DNA of 64,000 nucleotides from Scatophagus argus (taxonomy: Eukaryota > Chordata > Actinopteri > Scatophagidae), in the NCBI RefSeq assembly GCF_020382885.2, contig NC_058506.1, positions 22,654,318 to 22,718,317 on the forward strand, written 5' to 3'. The position numbers and the translations under genes are program-made. Every line of letters starts with the position of its first letter. Within the stretch, counting starts at the first letter, position 1. Of the stretch, positions 24,474 through 35,222 are shown in pieces. The notes beneath the pieces were generated by a model. The model was not told the DNA's origin, did not search any database, and saw nothing but the letters and a program-made list of their open reading frames with translations.

Positions 24474-27400
24474 ATGATCTCCCAGGTTTTCATCTTGTCC
24501 TCTAAAGGCGACCACCTCATCTATAAAGACTGTATCCTCACCTTCTTCTCCTGCAATTTAAAATGACTGAAGCCAAATCAAAAAAGATGTCACTCTGTTT
24601 TGGTCCGTTGGTCGAGCCTTTTCTTTATGATGTTTTATGTGCTGTGCTGTGTTTCTGTACCACAGTATGCTGCATATGATGCTACATAATACTACATTTC
24701 ACCTTATATTTTATATCCATATTGTGTTAATATGCTAAGCTGATCTATTACATGATGTGCTATATTATATTTCCTTATTTTTCCAGATAAGCTCTTAATC
24801 ATATATCACTGAGCAGTTTGCTTTGTTCTGTACTTGCTAATCATGGGGGTGCAATCTGCAGCTCCACCACCAGAGGGCATGAATCCCACACACTGCAGCT
24901 TACAGACTGTGTTTGTGTAGCTCTGATGATCAGTCATGAAGTGAGGTTGTGTCTGAATTTTTAGTTTAAAATGGCGTCTAAGTGACAGACATGAAACGAT
25001 AACGAAGCTTCTGACTTCACTCTCTGTTTATTGTGTTCTTAACCTCTCCGTCAGTCCGTGGAGAAGCAGGAAGTGACGTCCAGAATATTTTCTATGAGAA
25101 GGTCACAGCACTGACTGGAGACCAGCCTCCTGTCGTCATGGTAACACCGTGCCTCGCTCTCTGTGTGTGTTAGGATGCTGTGAGGCCCTTTTAAAGGGAC
25201 GTTGTTTTATTCCTGTGGCTGCACTCTCAAAGCTTTCCAAACATGTTCCCTGTCAGAACCACCAATGCAGAGAACTGAATCGAGTCTGCATGTTGAAAAC
25301 AGTTTCCTGTGTTTATGTTCTACAGAATCACAAAGATCTTCACTTCGTCCATGTGAGACAGGGAGGACTGTACTGGGTCGCCACGACCACAGCTGACTCC
25401 TCCCCTTTCACCATCATCGAGTTCCTCAACAGGTGCAGCCTGCTGTAATAAAGTCAGAACACATCATTTCAATGAAATACTGAACTGAAAAAAAAAACAA
25501 ATGTTAAAATACTAGTAAAATCTCAAGTTTCCTAATCAAACTGTCGGTCAGAGTTTGATTTGGAAGGTTTCAACGTCTGTGACAGCTTCATTGTCGATCA
25601 CCATTCATCAGAGTCCAGCCCACACCTGCTCTCTGTGTCCTGAGACACCATATCAATAAAACTGACTTGACTTTATTTAAAGAAGTCAAAACAGTCAGGG
25701 TTTTTTTAATCATAAATATGATCATATAATATAAAATTGTTCCCCTAAAATGCCCAACAAGGACTGACCCGGCTGTCTCTCTGTCCCCTCAGGTTAGCAG
25801 CTCTGGTTAAAGATTACTGTGGCAGCCTTTCTGAGCAGTCAGTGCAGATGAACTTTGCTCTCATCTATGAGCTGCTGGACGAGGTCGTGGTGAGTCGAGG
25901 GCTCCTCCTCCTTGCAGGCCAAACTCGGGGCCCAGATCTCCAGCTCAGCTTCAAAATGTCAGAGTGAAAACGAGATGGAATAGAGACACTGAGAGTCTTT
26001 AATGAAGCTTCAGCTTGAAGTACAACCCTTCATGGAGAATGACATGAAAGAAGGAATTAACCCTCTGTCTGTCTGTCTGTCTGTCCATCAGGATTATGGC
26101 TACATCCAGACGATGTCCTCTGACATCCTGAAGAATTTCATCCAGACTGAAGCTGTCTCCTCCAGACCGTTCAGCCTGTTTGACCTCAGTAATGTCGGTT
26201 TGGTAGGTTCACACCATCAACTGTACATAAAGATGACTGACATGTGAACTCCTCAAAAGTGAAGCCCAAACACCTGGACGCCCCCTGGTGGCTGGCTGCA
26301 GTACAGCTCATAAGCTCCTCCCCCTCCATGTTAGCACGTGGCACATGAGCCGTGAGTCAAATAAATTTATCCCAAAGATGGTTTCTGTCATTTTCAGTTA
26401 TTCTTATCATCATGATGTTTATTCAAGTGTTCCATTTTCTGATAAGTTTGGCTTTATTTAGTGATTTGATGCTATAAAAAAGGAGCTAAAACTGCATGAT
26501 AGACAGCCTGAGCGCAGCTCCTGATTGGCTCAGATAGGTATGTGGGCAGGAACTAGATACTGCGGCTCCACCTCCCCAACACTACTGCACAGAATCTGGC
26601 TCCAAATGATGTCACCAGGACAAGTTGATGGCGTTCGTATCAGAGATGTTTTGGCTCCACTTTTATTAAGTGGAAGGAAGTGGAGACACGTCAGCCGTCT
26701 TTACATGAGTCAGCGTCAGTGATTGTTTTTCTGAATGTAGTAACTTTAACGTGTGTCTCTGTTGTTGTTGATTTGCTGCAGTTTGGAGCAGAAACACAAC
26801 AAAGTAAAGTGGCTCCGAGCTCTGCAGCCACCAGACCCATCCAGTCAAGCAGAGAGCAGGTGCATAACTCCACGATGTCACAGGAGCTGTCACACACTTC
26901 ATCTCGTCATAGTTTTTAAGTAGCAGCTGCTCAGGACAGTCCTGCAACACATTGGCAGTTTTCACACAGGAATGTCCATCGTGCTAAGAGAAGTTGTAGA
27001 ACTTTAGTTTGTTTTGATTCCACGGCTCGTCAAAGTGTGTTGTCATTTCAGAGAAACTCAAAAAGCAGCACAAAGCTTTCACTCTGAGGTTACCTCTGCA
27101 TTAAAGCTGATTGTTGAAGGAACCCTAAATTTTGCAAAGTTTCACGTGACTCAAAGTCATCTCCTCAGAAATATGGAACTTAAAAAGTTTCTTTATTTAT
27201 AGACGAGCTCCCAGCAGTTTTTCCAGGATTCAACAGTTGTTAGAAGCATCTAAACCAGGCATGTCAAACTGGTCCACAGGAGGGCCGGTGTGGCTGCAGA
27301 GCACACCGTTTGACCAATCAGCTGTCTGAAGACGGAGATCAGTTGATTAAATGAGTCAAGTCTGGTGTCCTGCTACTTGGTTGGAAAGAAAACCCGCAGC

Positions 27401-30400
27401 CACACCGGCCCTCCTGTGGACCAGTTTGACATGCCTGATCTAAACTAACAGCTAACAGCTGACAGGTGACAGATAACAGTTTAGCTGGGCAGGATGTCTT
27501 GAGAATTACTGACACGTTCCAGTAAATAGTCGGGTTCCAGCTTGATGGTAGACTTCCTGAAACAGACCTCACAGTTTCCACACGTGTGTTTCCAGGGAGG
27601 GAAGAGCGAGATATTTGTGGACGTGATTGAGAGGATGTCGGTCGTCATTGGCTCCAATGTGAGTAACATCAGCGTGACAGCAGCGGCGATCTGTCTGACA
27701 CTTAAAATGCCTTCATTGTGCTGATGTCATGTAAGCTCAGTTTCTCTCTGCTGAACGGTGATTTGTGCTGCAGGGGGTTTTGATGAAGGCTGACGTCGAG
27801 GGAGAGATCAGAGTCAAGTGCTACATGCCGAGCTGCTCAGGTCAGTTTGACCACCACAACTACATGTCATATTGTTTAAACCTGTTAGATCACAATGACA
27901 CACTTTTTGATAAACCAAATTAGTTCAAGTTTATGTGGAGAATGTGTATCCATTAGGACAACTGAGCAGCTTAAGGTGTCGCATACAACCTCCTCTCCAC
28001 CACAGAGACCTGGAAGAGGACAGGTCACACAGAGAAAACCAGCACAGGAATCAGAATAAGTACACATTTAGACATACAGACACATGTAGAAAGAAAAACA
28101 TAAGTGAACGATGATGCATTGAACTGATCAACACCTGCCTGAGGCATCGACAGCCAGGAGAGAAGGGCTGAACGAAACGAGAGGAGACGACAAGCGGTTC
28201 AGCTCCTGCTCTGCCTTTTCACCACAGCTTTCCTTATTAAGATCAACCGAAGATCAGGTCAGAGGAGGAAGAGGAGGCAGCGACGGGTTTCTGTTCTGTG
28301 TGTCGCTGAAATGACAGCCTTTAAATTGCACAGATAATATGGAGGCTCTACGACCTCCAATACAGTAGGTGGCGCTGTGCACTGAGAACAACAACCGTAA
28401 CATCTCAGGCTTTCTTACTGTGCATAAACCACAGGATGCAAATTTATTTTTAAAATACAAAAATGTGGAATTATCAGTTATTGGTTATCATGTGGAGCAG
28501 GTGATTCTAAAACAAATCCCCATGGTTCATCCCTGATCAGACACCTGACAGTCTGTCCTTCATCAACAGAAATGAGAATCGGTCTGAATGAAGAATTGAG
28601 CATTGGCAAATCACAGCTGAGAGGTAACACACACACACTCACTCACTCACTCACTCACTCACTCACTCACTCACTGCTGCTGAGACTGATCACATGATTC
28701 ACTCAGTCTGCACACCAACTGTTACACCTCAAACGAGTGTAAACATTCCAAACTTGAATTTTCAGAGTTTAAACTTTGAGAATCTTTTTGAATGTAAAGT
28801 TTAAAAAGTGCCTGAGAGCACGTGGATGGAAACACAGCTGCTGTTTGCTCAGCAGATCTGCTGATCTCATCGTGTCCTCAGTAAATGAAACGTGGAAGTT
28901 TGTGCTGTTCATCAGATGCATCTGGAGACTCAGACTTTGAACATTCACTCCCAAGCACAGACTGTTTGTTTACCGTCACACACGTGGCGTTTGAACTGAC
29001 AGCGGGTGTGTGAACGTACATTCTGTTGAGTGTACATCTACACAGGTCACTGGACTTCATTTCCTCGTGTTGTTTTTCACAGAGGACGACTCATGTTTGA
29101 CTGGTTTGAAACGCGTCATGTTGTTTCAGGTGTCGTCTCTGAGCGTCTGACCTGCAGCGTTTCTCCTTGTTCAGGTTACGGCGCTGCTGTTCGCGTTGAC
29201 GAGTGCAGCTTCCACCAGGCGGTCCGACTGGACGAGTTCGACAGCCACCGCATCCTCCGACTCTGTCCCAGCCAGGGAGAGGTGCTCTCATCTCCTCACT
29301 GTGTCTTCATGTTGTGAACGGTCAGAAGCTCTTTAACAGCTGCTGGATGAACTTGGTCTCGATCCCGATGTTCACGACGGACGACTGTTTTCAGACCTGC
29401 TGAACTGAACTGCTCTGTAGCTAACACTCTGAGTGTAGCTGACCTGAGGGGACCAAAGTAAACAGCTCATGTAACTGAACACTTTGTTTTCCTGCTGCAG
29501 AGCCTCGCTAAGCCTCTTTCACAGATTCCTCCTGCCTAAAGGAGCCAAAAGACCAACAGACACAATCCAGTCGGGCTCAGACTGATTAGCTTCTCATTTC
29601 TGACAGCTTATTGGTGTGAAATCACACTGATTGGAACACACAGCGTGTACTGCTTCCCAAATAATGAGTAACTTTAGACATAAACATGCAACACTGTAAA
29701 ACAGACCACAATGTGGTGTCGTCTGCCATGAGACGCAATGCATTTTGGGATGTTTGAGTGTATAAAGCTCACACACACACATTAGCCTGCTTGCTGTGTG
29801 GCTGAAACCCACAACACAGTCGGTTTGATGTCACACATTCATTTTTATTCAGTCTAAAAAAACTCTCCTGTGCTGTGTTCAAGGACGCTCGTCCATGTTT
29901 GATTGTTTTTAGCGTTGAACTTGTGCGTGTCAGGTCAGTGAGCTGAGATCAGCCAATCTCAATGACCCGCTGATGTGCTGCCCTGCTGCCGTCAGGGCCT
30001 ACATTTACTAATCCAGCAAGTTATCAGAAGCTGTCTGATGATGTCATTTCCTGATTTTACATTCTTGTTGCTCCATCGTCTTCATCTGTCTCATGCTCTT
30101 CTTCCTCCTGCAGCAAACAGTGATGCAGTACCAGCTGAGTGACGACCTGCCTTCAGCTCCTCCTTTCCGCCTCTTCCCAGCCATCGAGAGAGACGGCGGA
30201 GGAAGGTAAGAGTCCCTTAGTCTGGTCCCTCAGCCCGGTCCCTCAGCCCGGTCCCTCAGCCCGGTCCCTCAGCCCGGTCCCTCAGTTCGGTCCCTCAGTC
30301 CAGTTAACACTCTGCTGTGGGTCCCGTCTCGTCCTGTTCTCACAGTCGATGTTTTTCCTCTGCAGACTGCTGATGTACCTGAAGCTTCGCTGTGATCTGC

Positions 30401-30555
30401 CACCAAAGAGGTCAGTCACCAAAAGTCTCCACAAGCTGCCCAGTCCAAACATCAGTCCCTTCAGCTCCGGCTGTAAAACTGTAAATTAATAGTTAATAAC
30501 TAGAAGGTGGTGCAGCTGTGGATGTGTTTTAATAACTCAGTGTGTCTCTGGAGTG

Positions 30556-30590
<35 letters not shown>

Positions 30591-33156
30591 TTGTGGATGT
30601 GTTTTTGCAGCACTGCCATCAATGTCTGTGCCACCATCTCCGTTCCCAAAGGCTCTGTGAGGTGAGACATTCAAATGAAAAGTGATGTTTGTTATGGAAA
30701 TCGGTCCGTATGTAAAAACCCTCCAGCTGCAGTCTGTTCTGTTCTTATTTCAACACGACTCTCGGGTTTGTGATCGAGTCGACTCTGTGGACGAGAAGAC
30801 GAGTTCAGTCCAGACAGATGAAGAGCTGAGGGAGGAGGTCAGATGTCTCTCACTTTAAATGGGAAACAACATTAACAAAGTAGCAAGCAGGAGAGGAGCT
30901 CTCTGAATTTGTTATTTAAAGTTATGGAAATGTTGCTGCTGCTGTTTAGAGAACGTCCACATTAAGCTGAACTCATCTGCTTCTCTCCGGTTTGAAACCT
31001 GAACTGCTTCCCCAAACAGAGAAACAAAACCTTTACGAAGTGATGATGTGAGCTGCCAAGTGAGTCACTGAGAAGACAACCTTTAGACTGTCTGATTGCT
31101 GATTGAGTCTTTTGGTTGTCTTTTTAATCGGACAGTTCGTGTGTTTAGGAGTGAGGTTGTAAGAGCAAAGCTGCTTTATGGGGCAGCAGTAACTTACTTT
31201 AGCTTGGCTAAATATCTGGAGCTACAGCCAATGAGAGCGGAGCAATTCCTTTGCTGTTTTCTGCAGTCATTCTCTGAATGTCTCTTTTATTTTTATGGAT
31301 GTTGTCTTAGTTTACTGGAAATATGTGAGGTCTGACTAATGACTGGGAAACAGTCAGTCAAGTCAGTAGACTTGTATGTAATGACACCGTTTATTACTCC
31401 AGCAACCCTTCGTAATGACCTGACAACAGAGACGACCTCTCTGTTGAGTCACCAGCTAACCTAAGCTAACGTTAACACCTTGTAGAGATCTTTGGATTTG
31501 CCAAACTGCTTAAACACCACAGACAGAAACACCAAACTGTCCTGTTACCTCAGTCAGGTTGGAACTAAGGTATCTACTGGAAAACCTCATTCAGGACAGA
31601 TTTAGCTGCTGCGTCCATGAACTTGTATTGTGAAGCTAGCGGCGCTGTGTCACCTGCACAGCTGATGGAGGATGAGGAGTAACTCTTACCTACCTCCAAC
31701 TCTCTCCTCCACATTCCCATCACCACACAAACGGCTCGTGTGTGTGTGGAGCGACGGTTCAGCGAGGACACCTGGAAGTCCAGCTGGAAGAACAACTTTG
31801 TGACACTCAGAGATAAGGTTATCAAAGGAGGGTCTATTTAATTAAATCAATAAAATTAACACACATTCACATCACAAAGTCATCTAGCAGGGATGTGATT
31901 GGTCAGTAACCATGACGACCCTGCAATCGACCAGCCCCATTCAGACTCACCCGCTAAGTTTGAACGCATCTGCTGTGGCAGAGCCTAACAACACATATCA
32001 AACCGTGATGCATGTGAACGCACCGTCCAGACTCATGTTTGTTGTGGAAAATGTCCCATCATGTGAAAGTCCTCATTGGGATTATCTGTCAAATCATCTC
32101 TGAAAGCCTTTCTGCCTCACTGCCTCATCCCCAAGTCACCTCTGGGACACCACGTGGACCTGTCCTGACACTGCTGATGAACCAGTGTGAATGAGCTCTG
32201 AGAACTGTTCTGGGTTCAGTTTGTCACAGGAGCTCAGCAGTCCGGACCAGAGCGCTGAGCTGAAGCTGCAGAGCAGAGCCGTCCACTGGCAGATCCCTCG
32301 TTTCCCCGGAGGGACGCAGCTGTCTGCTCTGTTCAAGGTGACCACACACACACACACACACACCAAATGTCCCAACAGCTACTGGAGGGATTGTGATGAA
32401 ATGTGGTTCACACTTCAGGATGAACTGTAGCGACTCTGGTGATCCTCTGACTTTTCCTCTAGCGCCACCATCAGGTCAACGTTTTAATGTGTCCAACACC
32501 CGCGGGACTGGTGACATTCACTTCAGCTTCAGCTGTACTTTGTGTTTACTGATGATAGGTTAATGTTAGCATGCTGGTGTGCTAAAGATGGTGAAAATTA
32601 CGTAGCATCCACATGTTAGCATTTAGCTGAAAGCGCCACAGTGTCTTTATAACAACATTATTATTATTCTTAAAGAACTGTTTTGATTATTGATCCTCTT
32701 TTTTCACAAAGACATCAAATATTTGATGGTTTTTAGATGAGAATTTGGTCATGTTAGCTGCTGGAACTTGTAGAGGACATTTTTCACTCCTCTCTGGTGT
32801 TTAATAAGCCAATAGATTGATGGATCCATCAAGAAAGTGAAATCTAGGAGACTCCATAAAACACAAATGTTTCAGCTATTGAAGGGTGCTTTTCATTGTG
32901 TGTCAGTTTCACAGACAGAGCAGGATGGATGAGTTTATGATGGTGTGTGTGTGTGTGTTTTCAGCTGGAGGTCCCCGGCCTCAGCTCGGCCTCCATGTTG
33001 GAGGTCGGTCCAGTCGCACTGAGCTTCGAGCTGCCCAAACTCACCGTCACGGGGCTACAGATCCGCTTCCTGCGCCTGTCGCCCGTGCAGCCTGGCCCGT
33101 CGCAGCGCTGGGTCCGCTACGTCACCCACTCTGACTCCTACACCATCCGGGTTTGA
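24474..33156 (+). CDS. ap4m1: AP-4 complex subunit mu-1
   Basis: Medium subunit of the AP-4 adaptor, which sorts cargo such as ATG9A out of the trans-Golgi network and reads tyrosine-type signals through its mu homology domain. Coding exons: 24474-24531, 25055-25140, 25326-25432, 25793-25889, 26092-26202, 26782-26859, 27596-27658, 27774-27840, 28570-28623, 29175-29281, 30114-30205, 30366-30410, 30611-30661, 32220-32337 and 32965-33156. All phases agree, giving 441 aa (human 453). The longin-like N domain starts [19 protein letters not shown] and includes [15 protein letters not shown]. The linker reads [19 protein letters not shown]. The mu homology domain runs from about residue 184 to the end, with [16 protein letters not shown] and the C terminus TIRV. 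A poly(A) signal is at 33253. Intron 6 carries a hAT MITE and intron 11 a minisatellite. Confidence 0.97.
27248..27255. repeat. Target-site duplication, left copy
   Basis: ATCTAAAC directly precedes the hAT element and is repeated exactly at 27438-27445 after it. Confidence 0.9.
27256..27437. mobile_element. Non-autonomous hAT element (MITE) with perfect 42-bp terminal inverted repeats
   Basis: The element begins caggcatgtcaaactggtcc and ends with the exact reverse complement. The inverted repeats cover 27256-27297 and 27396-27437 without a mismatch. The element is 182 bp and is flanked by the identical 8-bp duplication ATCTAAAC. An 8-bp duplication and CAGG...CCTG ends are the signature of hAT transposition. 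The internal ~98 bp encode nothing recognisable. Perfect termini and duplication suggest a recent insertion. It lies in ap4m1 intron 6 between exons ending 26859 and starting 27596, away from the splice sites. Confidence 0.92.
27438..27445. repeat. Target-site duplication, right copy
   Basis: Second copy of ATCTAAAC, identical to 27248-27255. Confidence 0.9.
28629..28675. repeat. (CA)n then (ACTC)n microsatellite just after an ap4m1 donor
   Basis: The exon 9 donor at 28624 (gtaaca) is followed within five bases by CA units and then about nine ACTC units. Confidence 0.85.
30225..30303. repeat. Minisatellite, 13-bp unit, about six copies
   Basis: Units of gtccctcagcccg, the last ones drifting to gtccctcagttcg and gtccctcagtcca. 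It lies in ap4m1 intron 11, starting about 20 bp after the exon ending at 30205. Confidence 0.88.
30557..30590. repeat. (GAT)n microsatellite
   Basis: Eleven or so GAT units about 20 bp upstream of the ap4m1 exon 13 acceptor at 30610. Confidence 0.85.
32342..32362. repeat. (CA)n at the donor of ap4m1 intron 14
   Basis: The tract starts four bases after the donor GT at 32338. The same 627-bp intron ends in a TG tract, so the two can base-pair. Confidence 0.85.
32943..32958. repeat. (TG)n at the acceptor of ap4m1 intron 14
   Basis: About eight TG units followed by ttttcag; exon 15 starts at 32965. It is complementary to the CA tract at the donor end. Confidence 0.85.
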
Positions 33157-33252
33157 CTTGAGCCTGATTAGTCAGCCTCATGATGAAGCAGCAGGTCAAT
33201 GAGTTCTTTCACTGGCTGTTGACACACTGACATGATGTAAATGTTCTTTCAA

Positions 33253-33258
33253 AATAAA
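33253..33258 (+). terminator. ap4m1 poly(A) signal
   Basis: AATAAA 97 bp after the ap4m1 stop codon, followed by a T-rich, TG-rich stretch (ctgtgtgtgttttattttc) of the kind expected downstream of a cleavage site. Confidence 0.75.
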
Positions 33259-34264
33259 ATGCAAATCAGATTTTAAACTGTGTGTGTTTTATTTTCAGTA
33301 GATCACATATTTACTTCTGTTTTACAAACTTGATTTCTGCTGTGTGACATTGTTGCCTTTGCTAACTGAGCCGTCTGTGTTTCATACTTCCTGTTCACAT
33401 CTACAAACCTGAGCACAGATCCAAAGCCAACACTGGAGCTCTGTGGCACACGAGGAGCTCTGAGGGGCACACAACACCTGCCAGCCAGTCTGAGTCTGAA
33501 CAGGAAGTAATGCAGTTCAGTTGAGTGTTTCTCAGCTCTGAACCTTCCCTCTCACATATGTCATCTTTGTGTGACCTTTTTCACTCAGGCTTCACTTCTG
33601 CCTTTAAAAAGCTGAGCTTTGACGTTTAAAACAGCAGCTTAAGTGCACGCAGATCAGATATCATCAGTTGAGTCAACAGGAAGCTCCAAAAGCAGAAATT
33701 CACTTTGAACGCTGGTGAGAAGATTCTCATTTTTGCTTATTAAATACAGTCATTTTTGCCCAACGACACGTTTCACTTCTCTTTTAGGACCCGTGCTTGG
33801 TAATATGTTGCTCATTGTGATTTATCGTGTGGCTTTAACACCTAAAACACCTTTTAACCTTGATAAACATGAAGCTGGACACACTCTCCTCAAATGGGCG
33901 GGTGAAGATGAACCTCCTCTTCCCTGTGAGGTCGATGCAGGTGTGCAGTGACAGGATTAAACATCCGGGAAGTGGATCAGGAGTGTGAGTCCCTGCACAC
34001 TGTTCACACCTCACTCACACTATTTCCACTTCAAGCCGAATCACTCTGAGTGGTCTTCTGGCCGATGGGCTCCCACACGGCGCGAGATGGTTTGTTATGA
34101 TGCAGTGCAGTGGATTAAGAGATGAGGGGGATTCACAAGCCATCTGAAGTAATTAAAATGAGCTGCAACATTAAAGTGATGAACATATGAATACATCAGT
34201 GATCACAATACAGTAACAAATACTAATGGACTGTTCTGCATAATGAGAACTTTTGGTGCTTTCA

Positions 34265-34490
34265 GTAAACATCAGTGTTAATACTTAAGTTTTTCTACTT
34301 GAGTATGCTTTTAGTAGTGAAGGATCTGAGTATCAGAGGTGCCATCTTTCAGTGAAAGTAATAACACCACAGTGTAGAAGTACTCTTTTACCAGTCCTGC
34401 ATTCAAAACCTTAATCGCATAAAAGTATTAAAAAATATACTTCAAGTACCAAAAGTAGAAGTACTTGTTTTGCAGAATGGCCCATTTAGA
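34265..34490. repeat. Dispersed repeat, AGTACTTTTACT family (long copy)
   Basis: Contains aatacttaagtttttctact, tgagtatgctttt, agtagaagtacttgttttgc and agaatggcccattt. The last phrase, with gcagaatggccc, marks one end of this family in percomorph fish. This is among the longest copies in the window. Boundaries are approximate. Confidence 0.65.
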
Positions 34491-34994
34491 GATACGTGTA
34501 GCATTTGTTAAACACTTAATCAAGTTGTGTTCTTGCATCAACCCAGATGTTTCCAACAAAGCTCAGACTCAGAGAAATCTGTAGTTGTATCCAAGCTCAG
34601 GGCGCATGATGCAGTCAACGCATCAGAAACACGACGTGTTGGTGTGGATTATTGTATGTGTGGAGGAAATGAGAACGTGGAGACCAAAGCAGAACCAGAA
34701 GAGAATAAAAAACACAGAGGATGCCCTGACTCCAGCTTTTACAAAAACTGGAGTTCTGCGCATTTTTCCAAAGTTAAAAGAACCTGTTTTCATGTTTTAG
34801 AAGACGAATGCAAGAAACCAAGTGTGTCTGCAGGTCGTCCGCTGCTGGTAAACGTGATATTTGGTCGTAATGAACCATCAACATGTCGCATCGAGTGAGT
34901 CACTTTTCCTCAACACTGAATCATCTTTTGTCCATAACATAAAGCGCTTCTCGCTGTCATGTTTCTGCGTTGCGCAACGTTCTCCGCAGACGCT

Positions 34995-35027
34995 GCACGC
35001 GCGCGCACACACACGCGCGCGCGCGCA
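34995..35027. promoter_or_regulatory. 33-bp alternating purine-pyrimidine tract upstream of arrb2
   Basis: Strict alternation of (CG)n-(CA)n-(CG)n lies 196 bp upstream of the arrb2 start codon in CpG-rich sequence. Such tracts favour Z-DNA under negative supercoiling. A regulatory role is only an inference. Confidence 0.5.
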
Positions 35028-35222
35028 ATCCCGTCTTTGCGGAAGCCAGAAGAGCCGAGGCGGCGCTAAATTAAATTAGCATACTAACTAGTTAGCTGTG
35101 CGCCGATGTGGATGGACGGCTGAACGGAGCTTCCTGAAGAGACACGCACCTTCTAAAGCCAAGACACCACCGATTGAGGTCTCATTTTGTTGGGATCTTG
35201 CTGCCGTCCGCCTGCCGAGGAG

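Larger units (their letters stand above)
33157..35222. other. Intergenic region between ap4m1 and arrb2 (same direction)
   Basis: It starts with the short ap4m1 3' UTR (AATAAA at 33253-33258). A dispersed repeat of the AGTACTTTTACT family lies at about 34265-34490. The last 250 bp before the arrb2 ATG are CpG-rich and contain a 33-bp alternating CG/CA tract, and probably the arrb2 promoter and 5' UTR. The open frame at 34527-34898 resembles no known protein and I do not call it. Confidence 0.6.

Noticed and set aside
28629-28675. CRISPR-like regular repeats
   Set aside because: Simple ACTC microsatellite without spacers in a vertebrate intron.
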